64,000 bases of DNA from Streptomyces bungoensis. GTDB taxonomy: Bacteria > Actinomycetota > Actinomycetes > Streptomycetales > Streptomycetaceae. Where the stretch lies: the NCBI RefSeq assembly GCF_001514215.1, contig NZ_KQ948872.1:1-64000 (forward strand). Direction: 5' to 3'. The notes under the pieces were generated by a model, which did not search any database, was not told the origin of the DNA, and saw nothing but the letters and a program-made list of their open reading frames with translations. Made by a program: the position numbers and the translations under genes. Every line of letters begins with the position of its first letter. Positions within the stretch are counted from its first letter, which is position 1. Shown here piece after piece: positions 50,347 to 57,861 of this stretch.

Positions 50347-51569
50347 GCCGTCCGGTGTCCGCGGAGGAGAAGGGGCAGGCGCAGGGGCCGTCGGCGCGGA
50401 TGGGGCCGTGGCGGTTCGTGGTGTGGTTCGGCACGGTCAGCATGCTCGCGGACGTCGTGTACGAGGGCGCCCGCTCGATCACCGGCCCGCTGCTGGCCTC
50501 GCTGGGCGCCTCCGCCCTGGTCGTCGGCGTGGTGACGGGCGCCGGGGAGGCCGCGGCCCTGGGCCTGCGCCTGGTCTCCGGCCCGCTGGCGGACCGCACC
50601 CGCCGCTTCTGGGGCCTGGCGATCGCCGGGTACGCCCTGACGGTCGTCTCGGTGCCCCTGCTGGGCGTGGCCGGGGTGCTGTGGGCGGCCTGCGTGCTGG
50701 TGATCGCCGAACGCGTCGGCAAGGCGGTGCGCTCCCCCGCGAAGGACACCCTGCTCTCGCACGCCACCGCCGCGACCGGCCGGGGCCGGGGCTTCGCGGT
50801 CCACGAGGCGATGGACCAGATCGGCGCCCTGGTCGGCCCCCTGCTGGTGGCCGGCGTGCTCGCCGCCACCGGGAACGACTACGCCCCCGCGCTCGGCATG
50901 CTCGCCGTCCCCGGCATCGCCGTACTGCTGCTGCTGTTCTGGCTGCGGGCCCGGATGCCGGACCCGGAGGCCTACGAACGCGAGGTGACGGCCGCGGCAC
51001 CCGCGGCACCGGCCGCGCGCGACGGGCGCCTGCCGAGGGCGTTCTGGACCTACGCCGCCTTCACCGCGGCCACCACGACCGGGTTCGCCACCTTCGGCGT
51101 GCTCTCCTACCACCTCGTCCAACGGCACCTGCTGGCCACGGCCTGGGTCCCGGTGCTGTACGCGGCGGCGATGGCCGTGGACGCGGTCGCGGCCCTGGCC
51201 ACCGGCTGGCTCTACGACCGGATCGGCCCGCGCGTCCTGGTCGCGCTGCCGGTGCTGACCGCGGGCGTGGTGGCGCTGGCGTTCACGAACACGGTCGCGA
51301 TCGCGGTGGCCGGCTCCCTGGTGTGGGGCGCGGCCATGGGCATCCAGGAGTCCACCCTGCGCGCCACGGTCGCGGACCTGGTGCCCAGCGGCCGGCGGGC
51401 GACGGCGTACGGCCTGTTCGCGGGGGTCGTGGGCGCGGCGAGCCTGGCCGGCGGTGCGCTGACCGGCGGCCTGTACGGCTACTCGATCCCCGTGCTGATC
51501 ACGGTGGTCGTCGCCATCCAGGTGCTGGCCCTGGTGCTGCTGGCCGTCACCCGGGCCGACCGGCGCTGA
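50343..51569 (+). CDS. MFS transporter in the fluoride operon
   Basis: The 408-residue major facilitator has twelve transmembrane segments, with VWFGTVSMLADVVYEGARSITGPLL in helix 1 and GLRLVSGPLADRTRRFWG as the helix 2-3 loop (motif A-like). RVGKAVRSPAKDTLLSHA and a basic central loop between helices 6 and 7 follow. The VYEGARS and AVRSPAKD signatures belong to a poorly characterised subfamily related to fosmidomycin-resistance-like permeases. Its GTG overlaps the crcB2 stop, so it is the last member of the fluoride-riboswitch operon. The substrate is unknown. Confidence 0.88.
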   Translation: MSRPVSAEEKGQAQGPSARMGPWRFVVWFGTVSMLADVVYEGARSITGPLLASLGASALVVGVVTGAGEAAALGLRLVSGPLADRTRRFWGLAIAGYALTVVSVPLLGVAGVLWAACVLVIAERVGKAVRSPAKDTLLSHATAATGRGRGFAVHEAMDQIGALVGPLLVAGVLAATGNDYAPALGMLAVPGIAVLLLLFWLRARMPDPEAYEREVTAAAPAAPAARDGRLPRAFWTYAAFTAATTTGFATFGVLSYHLVQRHLLATAWVPVLYAAAMAVDAVAALATGWLYDRIGPRVLVALPVLTAGVVALAFTNTVAIAVAGSLVWGAAMGIQESTLRATVADLVPSGRRATAYGLFAGVVGAASLAGGALTGGLYGYSIPVLITVVVAIQVLALVLLAVTRADRR

Positions 51570-51791
51570 GCACGCGGTACGCCCCCGGCGGGTCGCGCTC
51601 GTTGCCGGATCCCCGCAGCCTCGCCCCCGCAGGGCTGCCGGGACCGGCCCTTCTCGCGCCCCGGCGGGCACGGGCACGATGGCCGTGTCGGTGAGGTGGG
51701 TGCGGCAGAAAGGGGAGGGCGCGTGCTGACGAGTCCGGCTGCTGCGGCCGTGGCCTTGTGTCCCGTTCGGCCGGGCGGGGGGTGACCGGCC

Positions 51792-52865
51792 GTGCCCCTC
51801 GGCTTCCTCACCTCCGTCGCGCTGCTGTCCCTGTGCGCGTTCGCGGCCCTGCGGCCCCCCATGCCGAAACACTCGAGCCCGTCGAACCTGTGGTTCTGGC
51901 TCGCGTTCCTCCTCAACGAGCAGCCGTTCCTCGGCCTGGCCCTCCTGGCCGTCAGCGTCGCTCCGACCCTGACGACGTCGATCGGTGCGCCGGTGTGGTG
52001 GCTCGCGGTCGCCCTCACCGCCGTCCCGGCCTGCGCCCTGGCCGCCCTGGCGGTCCGCACCCGCTCGGCGCGAGGCGTCCTGGAGGCGGCCCTGGCGGCC
52101 GGGCCGGGCATCCGGATGCCCCACACCCGGCTGCCCCTCCTGCGGACCCTGCTGCTGCCGCTGGTCTCGTGGCGGCCCGGCGTCCGCCTGCTCCGGGACC
52201 GCCGGTACGGCGACGCCCGGACCCAGCGCCTCGACGTCTACGTCCCCCGCAGCCGGCCGGACGGCGCCCCGATCCTGCTGTACCTGCACGGCGGGGGGTT
52301 CGTGACGGGCAGCAAGCTCTTCGGGGCGCGACCGCTGCTCTACCGCCTGGCCGGCCACGGCTGGGTCTGCGCGAGCGCCGACTACCGGCTGCGGACCGCC
52401 TATTCGGACTCCCTCGCGGACGCGAAGCAGGCGATCGCCTGGCTGCGCGACCACGCCGGCGAGCTCGGCGCCGACCCGTCACGCGTGGTCGTCGCCGGAG
52501 GATCGGCCGGCGCCCACCTGGCCGCGACCGTCGCGCTGACCGACGACTCGATCGCCGGCGCGATCGGCCTGTACGGCTACTACGGCGAGGCCGGTGCGGA
52601 CGCCTCGGGCGCACCGGCGACCCCGCACGCCCACGTCCACGCCGGCGCACCGCCGTTCCTGATCGTGCACGGCTCCCTGGACACCCTGGTCCTGGTCGAG
52701 GACGCCCGCCGCTTCGCGGACGAACTCGCCCGCGCCTCCACCGCACCGGTCGCCTTCGCCGAACTGCCCGGCACCCAGCACAACTTCGACTTCTTCACGT
52801 CGCTCCGCTGCCACGCCGTCGCCGACGCGGTCGAGAGCTTCGCGGCCTGGGCCACGGGCCGCTGA
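51792..52865 (+). CDS. membrane-embedded alpha/beta hydrolase (HSL/esterase-like)
   Basis: The 357-residue protein begins with three to four hydrophobic segments (about 5-20, 32-58 and 64-85) and then a hormone-sensitive-lipase-type hydrolase: ILLYLHGGGFVTGSK (HGGG oxyanion motif), GWVCASADYRLR, VVAGGSAGAHLAA (nucleophile Ser in GGSAG), HGSLDTLV (acid) and PGTQHNFDF (His). The combination suggests a membrane-bound esterase facing the cytoplasm or outside. It follows the MFS gene by 222 nt and may have its own promoter. GTG start. Confidence 0.88.
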   Translation: MPLGFLTSVALLSLCAFAALRPPMPKHSSPSNLWFWLAFLLNEQPFLGLALLAVSVAPTLTTSIGAPVWWLAVALTAVPACALAALAVRTRSARGVLEAALAAGPGIRMPHTRLPLLRTLLLPLVSWRPGVRLLRDRRYGDARTQRLDVYVPRSRPDGAPILLYLHGGGFVTGSKLFGARPLLYRLAGHGWVCASADYRLRTAYSDSLADAKQAIAWLRDHAGELGADPSRVVVAGGSAGAHLAATVALTDDSIAGAIGLYGYYGEAGADASGAPATPHAHVHAGAPPFLIVHGSLDTLVLVEDARRFADELARASTAPVAFAELPGTQHNFDFFTSLRCHAVADAVESFAAWATGR

Positions 52866-52885
52866 CCCGGCCGGCGAAAACCGGT

Positions 52886-52905
52886 GGAGCGCGCCGCCGC
52901 GCTCC
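52886..52905 (+). terminator. hairpin after the hydrolase gene
   Basis: GGAGCGCG (52886-52893) pairs with CGCGCTCC (52898-52905), an 8-bp perfect stem with a 4-nt loop, 20 nt after the stop. Confidence 0.5.
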
Positions 52906-53053
52906 CCTACCGTGCTGCCGGACCAAGTCGTCCAGGAAGGGACGTGCCGTTGTACACCGTGTGAGACCTCCCGAGCGCTGATCGGTCGCGCGTCGCACCT
53001 GTGCGCCGCGCTGCTTCTTGCTGCGGACTTCTCACTGGAACCGGTGTACTCCT

Positions 53054-53602
53054 GTGCTCAATAGCTGGGTGGTCGTGCCCACCTGCCTGCCGCTCGTCCG
53101 GCGCCGCTGCCACGCGTGCGCGTCCGAACGTTTCCTGACGAGCGGAAAGTTTCGCGTCAACGCGAACCACAAGCTCATCGACGTCTGGCTCCTCGCGCTC
53201 TGCGCCGCCTGCGGGGAAACGGCGAAACTCACGGTCCTGGAGCGGACGAACGTGCGCTCCGTGCGGTCCGGTCTGCTGGACCGGGCGCACGACAACGACC
53301 CTCTTCTGGCTGCCGAGTTGCTCCAGGACCCGGTCGTGCGGCGACGCAATCGCATCGCACTCGACTGGGACGGCGCCTGGCGCCTCGACACCGGAGGATC
53401 CGGTCACCTGGACCGCGAGGTGCTCGACGTCTCGGTCCGCTTCGCGGCGCCGATCCCCGTCCGGCCGGTGCGCCTGATAGCCGAAGGCTGCGCTCTGTCC
53501 CGGGCCGAGGTCGGGAGGCTGATCACCGAGGGGAACCTCGTGTCGGCGGTCCGGCTGAACGGCAGGCGCACGGGCGACTTCACCTTCACGCTCAAGCGCT
53601 GA
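53054..53602 (+). CDS. DUF1062 protein with N-terminal zinc ribbon
   Basis: The 182-residue protein has two CxxC pairs, RCHACASERF and LCAACGET, about 38 residues apart at the N-terminus. The DUF1062 body follows, including KFRVNANHKLIDVWLLALC, NDPLLAAELLQDPVVRRRN and the C-terminal RLIAEGCALSRAEVGRLITEGNLV, which resembles a S4/HTH-like hairpin. The function of the family is unknown. The GTG start has only a weak ribosome-binding site. Convergent with arsC. Confidence 0.8.
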   Translation: MLNSWVVVPTCLPLVRRRCHACASERFLTSGKFRVNANHKLIDVWLLALCAACGETAKLTVLERTNVRSVRSGLLDRAHDNDPLLAAELLQDPVVRRRNRIALDWDGAWRLDTGGSGHLDREVLDVSVRFAAPIPVRPVRLIAEGCALSRAEVGRLITEGNLVSAVRLNGRRTGDFTFTLKR

Positions 53603-53615
53603 GCCCCTCTCGCGA

Positions 53616-53658
53616 CCGGGGGCTGTCCGGCGGGACGGATCCGCCGGACGGCCCCCGG
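53616..53658. terminator. bidirectional terminator between DUF1062 gene and arsC
   Basis: CCGGGGGCTGTCCGGCGG (53616-53633) with CCGCCGGACGGCCCCCGG (53641-53658) gives an 18-bp stem with one T-G wobble and a 7-nt loop. Confidence 0.8.
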
Positions 53659-53663
53659 CCGGG

Positions 53664-54083
53664 TCACGCCTCCGGTCCGGCGTCGATCTCGGCGATCAGT
53701 GCCTCGACGCGCTCCCTGATCTCGTCGCGGATCGGCCGGACGGCCTCGACGCCCTTGCCGGCCGGGTCCGCCAGGGCCCAGTCGAGGTACTTCTTGCCGG
53801 GGAAGACCGGGCAGGCGTCGCCGCACCCCATGGTGATGACGTAGTCGGACGCCTGGACGGCCTCGGTGGTGAGCACCTTGGGCTTCCGGCCGGCGATGTC
53901 GACTCCGACCTCCCTCATCGCCTCGACCGCGGCCGGGTTGACCCGGTCGCCGGGCAGCGAACCGGCGGACCGGACCTCGACCCGGTCGCCCGCGAGGTGG
54001 GAGAGGAATCCGGCGGCCATCTGCGAACGCCCGGCGTTGTGGACGCAGACGAACAGTACGGAGGCGAGCGGGCTGGAGGGCAT
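53664..54083 (-). CDS. arsC: arsenate reductase (low-molecular-weight phosphatase fold)
   Basis: The 139-residue enzyme carries the P-loop SVLFVCVHNAGRSQMAA (C13-x5-R19) and the redox pair C87 and C91 in TMGCGDACPVFPGKKY, the signature of thioredoxin- or mycothiol-coupled arsenate reductases that turn arsenate into arsenite. ATG 54098 opens the longest frame, but the second ATG at 54083 has GAAGG eight nt upstream, so that start is used. Divergent from the arsR gene over an inverted-repeat operator. Confidence 0.94.
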   Translation of the reverse strand: MPSSPLASVLFVCVHNAGRSQMAAGFLSHLAGDRVEVRSAGSLPGDRVNPAAVEAMREVGVDIAGRKPKVLTTEAVQASDYVITMGCGDACPVFPGKKYLDWALADPAGKGVEAVRPIRDEIRERVEALIAEIDAGPEA

Positions 54084-54094
54084 CGGTTCTACCT

Positions 54095-54118
54095 TCATAT
54101 CAGTCTGGAATGATGTGA
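54095..54118. promoter_or_regulatory. ArsR operator between arsC and arsR
   Basis: TCATATCA (54095-54102) and TGATGTGA (54111-54118) form an 8-8-8 inverted repeat with one mismatch. A TATCAGTC sequence inside it recurs at 54122-54129, immediately before the arsR start. Position and form suit ArsR binding and control of both divergent units. Confidence 0.65.
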
Positions 54119-54130
54119 AAGTATCAGTCC

Positions 54131-54445
54131 ATGCTGACGTCGGTCGACACTGATCTGCTGCGGGTCCTCGCGGACCCGCTGCGTCTCCGGATCGTCACCC
54201 TGCTCGCCGGGGAGACGCTCTGCAGCACGCACCTGATCGAGGAGACGGGGGCCAGGCAGACCAACCTCTCCAACCACCTGAAGGTGCTGCGGGAAGCGGG
54301 GGTCGTGGAGACCGAGCCGTGCGGCCGGTTCACCTACTACCGGCTCAGGCCCGACGTCATCGCCTCGCTCGCCGGCCGGTTCGCCGACCTCGCGGAGACC
54401 GCACGCGCCACCGCGGAGAACGACGTCAAGCGGTCCTGCCCCTGA
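54131..54445 (+). CDS. arsR: ArsR-family repressor (arsenite-type, atypical Cys site)
   Basis: This 104-residue winged helix has VLADPLRLRIVTLLAGETLCSTHLIEETGARQTNLSNHLKVLREAGVV. The classical ELCVCDL alpha3 motif is replaced by TLCSTHL with a single C31; other cysteines are C64 (TEPCGRF) and C103 at the C-terminus, so arsenite may be bound by a different Cys arrangement. It starts two nt after the second TATCAGTC repeat and is probably leaderless or uses a weak ribosome-binding site. It precedes the aquaporin gene by 38 nt and is divergent from arsC. Confidence 0.9.
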   Translation: MLTSVDTDLLRVLADPLRLRIVTLLAGETLCSTHLIEETGARQTNLSNHLKVLREAGVVETEPCGRFTYYRLRPDVIASLAGRFADLAETARATAENDVKRSCP

Positions 54446-54483
54446 TCACCCGCCCTGACGGCGACCCGCACCGAGGAGTCCAC

Positions 54484-55272
54484 ATGACCGCAACCGAGGC
54501 CACCGCGCACGGCGGAACCGGGGAGTCCCCCGGGGCCCCGGCCACCGAGCCGCAGCCCGCTCCGGGCGCGACCCCGCCCCAAACGCCTCCCCTGCTCGCC
54601 AGGGCCGCCGCCGAGCTGGTCGGCACGGCGGCGCTCGTCGCGGTCGTGGTCGGCTCCGGCATCCAGGCCACCGAACTGACGAAGGACGTCGGTCTCCAGC
54701 TCCTGGCCAACTCCACGGCCACCGTCTTCGGCCTCGGCGTCCTGATCGCCCTGCTCGGCCCGGTCTCCGGCGCGCACTTCAATCCGGCCGTCACCCTGGC
54801 CGAGTGGTGGACCGCCCGGCGCGGCGGCGCGGGCGTCACCCCGCGCGAGGCGGCCGTGTACGTCCCCGCCCAGATCGCCGGGGCGATCGCCGGCTCGGTC
54901 CTGGCCGACGCGATGTTCGGCGAGCCGCTGGTGAAGTGGTCCACGCACGACCGGTCGGCAGGTCACCTGCTGCTGGGCGAGGTCGTCGCCACGGCCGGCC
55001 TGATCCTGCTGATCTTCGGCCTGGCCCGCACCGACCGGCTGCGGTTCGCGCCGGTCGCGGTCGCCTCGTACATCGGCGCCGCGTACTGGTTCACCTCGTC
55101 CACGTCCTTCGCCAACCCGGCGGTGACCATCGGCCGCGCCTTCACCGACACCTTCGCGGGCATCGCGCCCGGCTCGGTCGCGGGGTTCGTCGGCATGCAG
55201 CTCGTCGGCGCGGTGGCCGGCCTGGCACTGGTGGCCCTCATCTTCATGCCCGGCCGGGAGGGCACCGGGTGA
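54484..55272 (+). CDS. aquaporin/aquaglyceroporin (MIP family), probably arsenite channel
   Basis: The 262-residue protein has a Pro/Thr-rich 38-residue N-terminus and six helices with both half-helix motifs, SGAHFNPAVTLAEWW and TSFANPAVTIGRAF (both NPA boxes intact). VAELVG-like AAELVGTAALVAVVVGSG begins the first helix. Lying between two arsR genes and beside arsC, it resembles the AqpS arrangement of Sinorhizobium (arsR-aqpS-arsC, from memory), where the channel releases arsenite made by ArsC. GAGGAG five nt before the ATG. Convergent with the second arsR. Confidence 0.93.
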   Translation: MTATEATAHGGTGESPGAPATEPQPAPGATPPQTPPLLARAAAELVGTAALVAVVVGSGIQATELTKDVGLQLLANSTATVFGLGVLIALLGPVSGAHFNPAVTLAEWWTARRGGAGVTPREAAVYVPAQIAGAIAGSVLADAMFGEPLVKWSTHDRSAGHLLLGEVVATAGLILLIFGLARTDRLRFAPVAVASYIGAAYWFTSSTSFANPAVTIGRAFTDTFAGIAPGSVAGFVGMQLVGAVAGLALVALIFMPGREGTG

Positions 55273-55279
55273 CCCGGGG

Positions 55280-55663
55280 TCAGGTCACGGCCGGCGCGAT
55301 CGTCAGCAGCCGGCCCATGGCCGCCAGTACCGACGGCTCGACCCGGTAGTACACCCACGTGCCGCGCCGCTCGGAGGTCAGCAGGCCGGCCTCCTTCAGC
55401 TTCTTCAGGTGGTGGGAGACGGTCGGCTGGGAGACGCCCACGTCGGAGATGTCGCACACGCACGCCTCGCCCCCCTCGTGGGAGGCCACGGCGGAGAACA
55501 GGCGCAGCCGCACCGGGTCGCCCAGTGCCTTGAACATCCGCGCGGCGGTCTCCGCCTCCTCCGTGGTGAACGGGCGCTCGGTGAGCGGCGGGCAGCACGG
55601 CGCCGCGGCGTCGGACGCGGGCTCGATCAGCGGCAGCGCCTTCGTGGTCGACGTGTTCGACAT
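55280..55663 (-). CDS. arsR: ArsR-family repressor (classical Cys site)
   Basis: The 127-residue winged helix has MFKALGDPVRLRLFSAVASHEGGEACVCDISDVGVSQPTVSHHLKKLKEAG. C68 and C70 (ACVCD) are the standard alpha3 arsenite site, and an N-terminal C23-C24 pair may add ligands. It ends with WVYYRVEPSVLAAM. It is divergent from the flavoprotein gene, with several inverted repeats between, and convergent with the aquaporin gene. It probably controls the flavoprotein gene and itself. Confidence 0.94.
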   Translation of the reverse strand: MSNTSTTKALPLIEPASDAAAPCCPPLTERPFTTEEAETAARMFKALGDPVRLRLFSAVASHEGGEACVCDISDVGVSQPTVSHHLKKLKEAGLLTSERRGTWVYYRVEPSVLAAMGRLLTIAPAVT

Positions 55664-55699
55664 CCATCTATGTTGACACACGTCGAACCAGGCGCCCTG

Positions 55700-55733
55700 T
55701 TTCGATAGATGTCTATGTTGAAGTACATCGAAA
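55700..55733. promoter_or_regulatory. operator cluster between arsR and arsO-like gene
   Basis: TTTCGAT (55700-55706) and ATCGAAA (55727-55733) are perfect outer arms. Within them ATAGA-TG-TCTAT (55705-55716) is a tight inverted repeat, and CTATGTTGA recurs at 55668-55676. AT-rich for this genome and typical of ArsR-controlled divergent promoters. Confidence 0.6.
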
Positions 55734-55790
55734 CAAGTGCCAAGCTGACCGGGTAAGCCATCGACGAACGTCGAAGCAAAGGGGAACCCC

Positions 55791-57170
55791 GTGGCCGAGC
55801 CCATCACCAGCGTGCCCGCCGACCAGCTGCCCGTCGTCGTCATCGGCGCCGGTCCCGTCGGCCTGGCCGCCGCCGCCCATCTCGTCGCGCGCGGACTCGA
55901 CCCGCTGGTCCTGGAGGCCGGCCCCTCCGCCGGTACCGCCGTGCGCGACTGGGCGCACGTACGGCTGTTCTCCCCGTGGGCCGAGGTCACCGACCCGGCC
56001 GCCGAGAAGCTGCTCGCCCCCACCGGCTGGTCCCGCCCCGACGGCGCCGCCTACCCCACCGGCGGCGACTGGGCCGAGCAGTACCTCCAGCCGCTCGCCG
56101 ACACCCTCGGCGAGCGGGTCCGCTACGGCGCCACGGTCACCGGGGTGGCCCGCGCGGGCCGCGACCGGATCGTCGACGCCGACCGGGACCGGCAGCCCTT
56201 CACCGTCCACGTCCGGTCGGCGGACGGCCGCGAGGAGCGCATCGGCGCGCGCGCCGTCATCGACGCCTCCGGCACCTGGTCCGTCCCCGGCCCGATGGGC
56301 GCGGACGGCCTGCCCGCCCTGGGCGAGAAGGCGGTGGCCGACCGCGTCTCCTACCGCGTCCCCGACCTGCGGGACCCCGCCGTCCGCGCCCGGTACGCGG
56401 GCCGGCGCACCGCCGTGATCGGCTCCGGCGCCTCCGCATTCACCGCGCTCGCCCACCTCGCCGACCTGGCCCGGGAAGAGCCGGGCACGCACGCGGTGTG
56501 GATCCTGCGCCGCGGCATCGGCACGAACACCTTCGGCGGCGGCGAGGCCGACCAGCTCCCCGCCCGGGGCGCCCTGGGCCTGCGTGCCAAGGCCGCCGTC
56601 GAGGCCGGCCACGCCTCCGCGGTGACCGGCTTCCGCACCCGGGCCGTGGAACACGAGGGGGGCCGGCTCGTCCTGGCCGCCGAGGACGGCCGCCGCCTCG
56701 ACCCGGTCGACGAGGTCGTCGTGCTGACCGGCTTCCGCCCCGACCTGTCCTTCCTCTCCGAGGTCCGCCTCGGCCTCGACGAACGCCTCCAGGCCCCCGC
56801 CGCCCTGGCCCCGCTCATCGACCCGAACGTCCACTCCTGCGGCACGGTCTACCCGCACGGCGTGAAGGAGCTGTCCCACCCGGAGCAGGACGTCTACCTG
56901 GTGGGCATGAAGTCCTACGGCCGCGCGCCGACCTTCCTCGCCATGACCGGCTACGAGCAGGTCCGCTCCGTCGTCGCGGCGATCGCCGGCGACCGCGAGG
57001 CCGCCGAGCGCGTCGAACTGACCCTCCCGGAGACCGGCGTGTGCGGCGGCGCGGGCCTGTACGACGACCCCGGCGCCGCCCGCGGCGACGAAGCCGGAGG
57101 CTGCTGCGGCGCCCCGGCCACCCTCCGGATCGGCATCGGCGCCCCGGCCGACTCCCCGGGCGGCTGCTGA
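55791..57170 (+). CDS. ArsO-like FAD/NAD(P)-dependent flavoprotein
   Basis: The 459-residue flavoprotein has an FAD-binding VVVIGAGPVGLAAAAHL at 15-31 and a second Rossmann segment AVIGSGASAFTALAHL near 210. RDWAHVRLFSPW near 50 and VVLTGFRPDLSFL are family blocks. The C-terminus is Cys-rich (ETGVCGGAG, GGCCGAP, terminal GGC). Streptomycete ars clusters encode such a monooxygenase, ArsO (linear plasmid of strain FR-008, from memory); it may oxidise organic or inorganic arsenic, and the tail could bind arsenite. ATG-like GTG start after the arsR operator. Classified by resemblance and context. Confidence 0.82.
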   Translation: MAEPITSVPADQLPVVVIGAGPVGLAAAAHLVARGLDPLVLEAGPSAGTAVRDWAHVRLFSPWAEVTDPAAEKLLAPTGWSRPDGAAYPTGGDWAEQYLQPLADTLGERVRYGATVTGVARAGRDRIVDADRDRQPFTVHVRSADGREERIGARAVIDASGTWSVPGPMGADGLPALGEKAVADRVSYRVPDLRDPAVRARYAGRRTAVIGSGASAFTALAHLADLAREEPGTHAVWILRRGIGTNTFGGGEADQLPARGALGLRAKAAVEAGHASAVTGFRTRAVEHEGGRLVLAAEDGRRLDPVDEVVVLTGFRPDLSFLSEVRLGLDERLQAPAALAPLIDPNVHSCGTVYPHGVKELSHPEQDVYLVGMKSYGRAPTFLAMTGYEQVRSVVAAIAGDREAAERVELTLPETGVCGGAGLYDDPGAARGDEAGGCCGAPATLRIGIGAPADSPGGC

Positions 57171-57195
57171 CCGCCCCGCCCGGCACCGGCGCGGC

Positions 57196-57861
57196 TCAGC
57201 CGCCGTGGGGCCGGGCCAGCCCGTGGTCGTAGGCGAAGATCACCGCCTGGACGCGGTCCCGGGCGCCGATCTTGGACAGCACGCGTCCGACATGTGTCTT
57301 CACCGTGGACTCCGACAGCACGAGGCGCGTGGCGATCTCGCTGTTGGTCCAGCCCTTGCCGATGGCGACGAGGATCTCGCGCTCGCGGCCGGTGAGGGCA
57401 CTCAGGCCCGGATCCCCGGCCCCGTCGCCCCCGGGTGGCACGAGACGGCTGAACTCGTGCAGCAGGCGGCGGGTGAGCGCCGGCGCGATCACCGCGTCGC
57501 CGACGGCCACGGCACGGATGCCCGCGAGGAGTTCCTCAGGACGGGCGTCCTTGAGCAGGAAGCCACTGGCCCCGGCGCGCAGGGCCGCGTAGACGTACTC
57601 GTCCAGGTCGAAGGTGGTGAGGACGAGGACCCGGGACCGGTCACCCGTGGCGACGATGCGGCGCGTGGCCTCGATCCCGTCCATGCCCGGCATGCGTACG
57701 TCCATGAGGACGACGTCGGGGCGCAGTTCGGCGGCCTTGCGGACGGCCTCGGTCCCGTGCGCGGCCTCGCCGACCACCTCCGTCTCGGGCACGGAGTCCA
57801 GCAGCATGCGGAAGCCGTACCGCTGGAGCGGCTGGTCGTCCACGACGAGCACGGTGGTCAC
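57196..57861 (-). CDS. NarL-family response regulator
   Basis: The 221-residue regulator has a receiver domain with D54 in VVLMDVRMPGMDG and K in GFLLKDARPEEL, and a LuxR-type HTH LTGREREILVAIGKGWTNSEIATRLVLSESTVKTHVGRVLSKIGARDRVQAVIFAY. It is the last gene of a minus-strand unit ABC ATPase - permease - kinase - regulator. Its GTG overlaps the kinase stop. It probably controls the ABC genes of the same unit. Confidence 0.95.
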   Translation of the reverse strand: MTTVLVVDDQPLQRYGFRMLLDSVPETEVVGEAAHGTEAVRKAAELRPDVVLMDVRMPGMDGIEATRRIVATGDRSRVLVLTTFDLDEYVYAALRAGASGFLLKDARPEELLAGIRAVAVGDAVIAPALTRRLLHEFSRLVPPGGDGAGDPGLSALTGREREILVAIGKGWTNSEIATRLVLSESTVKTHVGRVLSKIGARDRVQAVIFAYDHGLARPHGG

